8,386 nt of DNA from an uncultured Eubacteriales bacterium (GTDB lineage Bacteria > Bacillota > Clostridia > Oscillospirales > Acutalibacteraceae), in NCBI GenBank assembly GCA_934444695.1, contig CAKSDF010000084.1, positions 1-8,386 of the forward strand. The letters are read 5' to 3'. Made by a program: the position numbers and the translations under genes. This document shows, piece by piece, positions 6,761 through 8,386 of this stretch. Under the pieces are notes generated by a model. That model saw nothing but the letters and a program-made list of their open reading frames with translations. It was not told where the DNA came from and made no database searches. Positions within the stretch are counted from its first letter, which is position 1, and the number at the start of each line of letters is the position of its first letter.

Positions 6761-6819
6761 CATATAGGATTGCAACAGGAGGAAAAGCCGGCGATGTTCC
6801 CTATATGTTTTTTTGCAAT
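6761..6819 (-). promoter_or_regulatory. Interlocked inverted repeats in the leader of the zinc-ribbon/C2H2 gene
   Basis: Read on the minus strand, GATTGCAA (6820-6813) can pair with TTGCAATC (6776-6769 region), and CATATAGG (6807-6800) can pair with CCTATATG (6768-6761). The arms are interleaved, and the 3' arms are adjacent with only a 5-A link between the 5' arms, so the two stems probably exclude each other. The loop contains CTCCT, complementary to the AGGAG of the gene's own ribosome site. This suggests a leader that switches between two folds; it is an inference from base pairing. Confidence 0.4.
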
Positions 6820-6857
6820 CTGTCGATGCCTGCCAACTTCTCGCTAAAAACACATTT

Positions 6858-6886
6858 ATTATATAATAAATAGGGAATTATGTCCT
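6858..6886 (-). promoter_or_regulatory. Sigma-A-type promoter for the zinc-ribbon/C2H2 gene
   Basis: On the minus strand AGGACA (6886-6881, four of six matches to TTGACA) is followed after exactly 17 bases by a perfect TATAAT (6863-6858). The -10 lies within an 18-bp perfect palindrome, ATTTATTATATAATAAAT (6854-6871). Transcription would begin near 6851, leaving a leader of about 165 bases before the ATG at 6687. Confidence 0.6.
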
Positions 6887-6892
6887 TAGCAG

Positions 6893-6933
6893 GCTGCATA
6901 GTAAACCGATTTTTTTAGCTGCATAGTAAACCG
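6893..6933. repeat. Two 16-bp direct repeats upstream of the promoter
   Basis: GCTGCATAGTAAACCG occurs identically at 6893-6908 and 6918-6933, 25 bases apart, each followed by a T-tract (A-tract on the minus strand). The pair ends six bases upstream of the -35 box of the minus-strand promoter at 6858-6886. The distal copy abuts the stop codon of the kinase gene. Placement fits an activator site; a simple tandem duplication of the kinase 3' end is the alternative. Confidence 0.75.
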
Positions 6934-6937
6934 TTTT

Positions 6938-7645
6938 TTAAATGAACTTCTGAAGGTTTTGTTTAAGCTCGGCGGCGCTTGAAAATCGCCGGTCGGGGCT
7001 GAATTTAATGCACCGTGCAATGACCTTCCCAAGCTTTCCGCCGTAAAGCTGTTCTGAGGGGTGGCGGCCGGTCAGCATAACATTAAGGGTAACCCCCAGC
7101 GAAAAAATATCGGTGCGGGGATCGGATTCGGAAAATCCGAATTGCTCGGGAGCTGCATATCCCGCCGTTCCGGCTATAAATGTGTCCGATCTGCCGGAAT
7201 TTTTGAAAATCCTTGCCGCTCCGAGATCTATGAGCACCACCCTGCCCGATGAAGTCACCATAACATTTTCCGGCTTTATGTCTCTGTGGATTATATTCAT
7301 CGAGTGGAGGGTGAAAAGGGCATTACACACCTCCGATCCCACGATGGCCGCTCCCCGCTCGGTATAGAGATCGGAAAAAAGTATGTCGGAAACGGTGGTG
7401 CCGTCGATAAATTCCTCAAGAACGATACATTTGTCATGTTCGGTAAAAACATCGTATATCTCGGGAAGATTTTTTTGGCGAACGCTTAAAAGCTTTTTAT
7501 AGCTTTCTCCGCTTCCCGTAAATTCGCGCATTATTATGTCTCTTGAAAGGGCCTCGTTTCTCAGCCTTGTTATTTTGGTCTTTTCATTGGATTTAATGAT
7601 CGAAACAATTTTATAGTTTTCGTTCAGCCTTTTTTCAATGCTCAA
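6938..7645 (-). CDS. Small Hanks-type Ser/Thr protein kinase with degenerate N-lobe
   Basis: The product phosphorylates, or once phosphorylated, Ser/Thr residues in the cytoplasm. Counting from the GTG at 7654, the C-lobe is intact: HRDIKPEN (123-130, catalytic Asp125 and Asn130), metal-binding DLG (143-145) with ARIF, APE (168-170), RTDIFSLGV (180-188) and a final DRRFSSAAEL helix. The N-lobe is eroded: no Gly-rich loop is seen after NYKIVSII, and the strand that should carry the ATP-anchoring Lys reads RDIIMREF, with Arg43 in its place. No membrane segment or PASTA repeats follow, so it is soluble and only kinase-sized (about 235 residues). The start is uncertain: AAGAGGTGA overlaps the GTG at 7654 itself, so the TTG at 7645 (giving 235 residues), correctly spaced from that site, is preferred. 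It leads the minus-strand run and diverges from the HTH gene. Confidence 0.9.
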   Translation of the reverse strand: MSIEKRLNENYKIVSIIKSNEKTKITRLRNEALSRDIIMREFTGSGESYKKLLSVRQKNLPEIYDVFTEHDKCIVLEEFIDGTTVSDILFSDLYTERGAAIVGSEVCNALFTLHSMNIIHRDIKPENVMVTSSGRVVLIDLGAARIFKNSGRSDTFIAGTAGYAAPEQFGFSESDPRTDIFSLGVTLNVMLTGRHPSEQLYGGKLGKVIARCIKFSPDRRFSSAAELKQNLQKFI

Positions 7646-7649
7646 ATCC

Positions 7650-7659
7650 GTCACCTCTT
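7650..7659 (-). promoter_or_regulatory. Ribosome binding site deciding the kinase start
   Basis: On the minus strand AAGAGGTGAC nearly matches the ideal AAGGAGGTGA. The GTG that could start the frame (7654-7652) lies inside this motif, which would leave no spacing. The TTG at 7645-7643 is five bases past the end of the motif, the normal distance, so it is the more likely start. Confidence 0.55.
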
Positions 7660-7680
7660 GTATTTTTACTTGTATTTTTT
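7657..7680. repeat. Tandem 12-mer in the kinase leader
   Basis: CTTGTATTTTTA (7657-7668) is followed directly by CTTGTATTTTTT (7669-7680), 11 of 12 identical. On the minus strand they read AAATACAAG twice just before the kinase ribosome site. Then comes the palindrome TTTTTTAAAAAA (7675-7686). No convincing -10/-35 pair is seen for the kinase nearby. Confidence 0.6.
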
Positions 7681-7801
7681 AAAAAAGAATGTTAAACTGA
7701 AAAAAATTGTGCCTGCCGCGGTGCCGTTTCAAGCGGCGAAAAAAGCGTGCCCGGCATCAGCTTTAAGCAATTGCGGACAGACAGGAAAATTGCCGGTAAC
7801 A

Positions 7802-7854
7802 GTCGGATTTTGGCAGGCCCGACAGCGGAATGTTGCAGTAATTCCGAGTTTTTT
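7802..7854 (+). terminator. Two small hairpins with a T-run: weak terminator or attenuator before the HTH gene
   Basis: GTCGG (7802-7806) can pair with CCGAC (7819-7823), and CGGAAT (7826-7831) pairs with ATTCCG (7841-7846), followed after two bases by six T residues (7849-7854). The second stem is short, so termination would be weak. It lies 75 bases before the plus-strand HTH gene and could attenuate transcription into it. The remainder of the 7655-7928 spacer shows no promoter I can defend. Confidence 0.3.
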
Positions 7855-7860
7855 GGTGAT

Positions 7861-7889
7861 CGGAAAAGCATCGAAAAAGCACGGAAAGC
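7861..7889 (+). repeat. Phased CGGAAAAGCA-type repeats before the HTH gene
   Basis: CGGAAAAGCAT, CGAAAAAGCA and CGGAAAGCC follow each other at a 10-11 base period (7861-7889), placing an A-tract on the same face of the helix at each turn. This could bend DNA or bind a regulator, for instance the HTH protein encoded 40 bases downstream. Short and imperfect, so uncertain. Confidence 0.35.
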
Positions 7890-7909
7890 CTTGTTGTTAA
7901 CCTGCCGAA

Positions 7910-7917
7910 AAAAGGGG
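7910..7917 (+). promoter_or_regulatory. Ribosome binding site of the HTH gene
   Basis: The purine run AAAAGGGG lies 11 bases before the ATG at 7929. The spacing is a little longer than usual, but no other start codon in frame fits better. Confidence 0.5.
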
Positions 7918-7928
7918 AATAGATCAGA

Positions 7929-8363
7929 ATGGATGATATAAAAAAGAAGCCCACAAACGAGCTTATAAACGAGCTGGTAAAGGCGGGATCCCTTTGCGAA
8001 TTTATGGACAAAAACTGCGGAAGTTTTATAGAAAGTAATGTTTCCGATGCCCTTTGCGAGCTTGTGGAAAAGAAGGGGCTGAGCAAATCGGCCGTGCTCA
8101 AAAAAGCCGAGATCAACGACATATACGGCTATCAGATTTTTTCGGGAAAGCGCCGTCCTTCAAGAGACAAGCTTATAGAGCTGTGTATCGGTATGGAGCT
8201 GAGTCTTGATGAGGTTCAATCGCTTTTAAAGGGATCGGGATTTCCTGCTCTTTACCCTAAGTTCAAAAGGGACAGCATCATTATAAACTGCATATCCGAA
8301 AAGAAAAGCGTCGTCGAAACCAATGATCTGCTTTTCGATTACGGTGAAAATTTGCTGAGCTGA
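7929..8363 (+). CDS. HTH (XRE-like) DNA-binding protein of a kinase-associated clostridial family
   Basis: The product has 144 residues. Residues 1-36 form a charged N-terminal region (KPTNELINELVKAGSLCEF). Residues about 39-101 form a helix-turn-helix-like bundle: LCELVEKKGLSKSAVLKKA, then IYGYQIFSGKRRPSRDKL (65-82), then IGMELSLDEVQSLLKGSG. The phrase YGYQIFSGKR-PSRDKLI is the hallmark of an uncharacterised Firmicutes family of XRE-like regulators that, from memory, often lies beside Ser/Thr kinase genes. The C-terminal part (LYPKFKRDSIIINCI ... VVETNDLLFDYGENLL) is also typical. It probably binds DNA in the cytoplasm and may be a substrate or partner of the kinase transcribed divergently. 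The ATG at 7929 has AAAAGGGG (about 7910-7917) upstream with an 11-base gap, slightly long. The stop is TGA at 8361-8363. What follows in the last 23 bases is only AT-rich sequence. Confidence 0.88.
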   Translation: MDDIKKKPTNELINELVKAGSLCEFMDKNCGSFIESNVSDALCELVEKKGLSKSAVLKKAEINDIYGYQIFSGKRRPSRDKLIELCIGMELSLDEVQSLLKGSGFPALYPKFKRDSIIINCISEKKSVVETNDLLFDYGENLLS

Positions 8364-8386
8364 AAATTCATTGTAATTAAAATTTG

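Noticed and set aside
6761..6820. H-type pseudoknot formed by both leader stems at once
   Set aside because: The 5' arms are linked by only five bases while the 3' arms are contiguous, so the link could not span both helices; alternative folds are more plausible.
6794..6847. Seventeen-codon plus-strand ORF (starting MFPICFFA) with AGGAGG 11 bases upstream
   Set aside because: The ribosome-like site is the complement of the CCTCCT in the minus-strand leader; no promoter is seen on the plus strand and the ORF is too short to judge.
7658..7900. Plus-strand open frame of 80 codons in the divergent spacer
   Set aside because: Starts with a non-ATG codon in the kinase leader, has no ribosome site, and its translation looks random.
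7763..8122. Minus-strand open frame of 119 codons over the HTH gene start
   Set aside because: It overlaps the conserved HTH coding region in antisense and shows no family features.

Overview
The window looks like chromosome of a low-to-mid GC Gram-positive bacterium of class Clostridia, most likely an Oscillospiraceae/Ruminococcaceae- or Lachnospiraceae-type gut anaerobe. This is an inference from four things: a glgD gene (a non-catalytic ADP-glucose pyrophosphorylase-like subunit typical of Firmicutes) followed by glgA; strong AAGGAG-type ribosome binding sites before nearly every gene; a clostridial-type HTH protein; and several membrane proteins starting with a short zinc ribbon. No tRNA, rRNA, CRISPR array, transposase or phage gene is visible.

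Region 1 (1-2445, plus strand) is the end of a glycogen synthesis operon. It holds the C-terminal two thirds of glgD, cut by the window edge, then complete glgA (glycogen synthase). A strong hairpin at 2323-2356 closes it and lies between convergent genes, so it can serve both strands. A degenerate 12-bp tandem repeat (five units) sits beside the terminator.

Region 2 (2446-7654, minus strand) is a run of five genes. In transcription order they are: a small soluble Hanks-type Ser/Thr protein kinase with an eroded N-lobe; a zinc-ribbon protein with one membrane segment, a long Ser/Gly linker and a C-terminal domain containing a textbook C2H2 finger pattern; a 445-residue protein with an N-terminal EVE/PUA-like domain, one membrane segment and an unrecognised C-terminal domain; a 196-residue zinc-ribbon membrane protein; and a 283-residue zinc-ribbon protein with a Gln/Asn/Pro/Tyr-rich segment and three predicted membrane segments. 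Gaps of 117 to 250 bases separate them, with at least one good promoter (6858-6886) and one internal terminator-like hairpin (3393-3430), so they may form several transcription units.

Region 3 (7655-8386) is a 274-base divergent spacer followed by a plus-strand gene for a 144-residue HTH (XRE-like) protein of a clostridial family that, from memory, often neighbours Ser/Thr kinases. Kinase, HTH protein and membrane zinc-ribbon/EVE-like proteins together look like a candidate cytoplasm-to-membrane signalling locus. No function can be proven from sequence alone; the associations and domain architectures are the most interesting content here.
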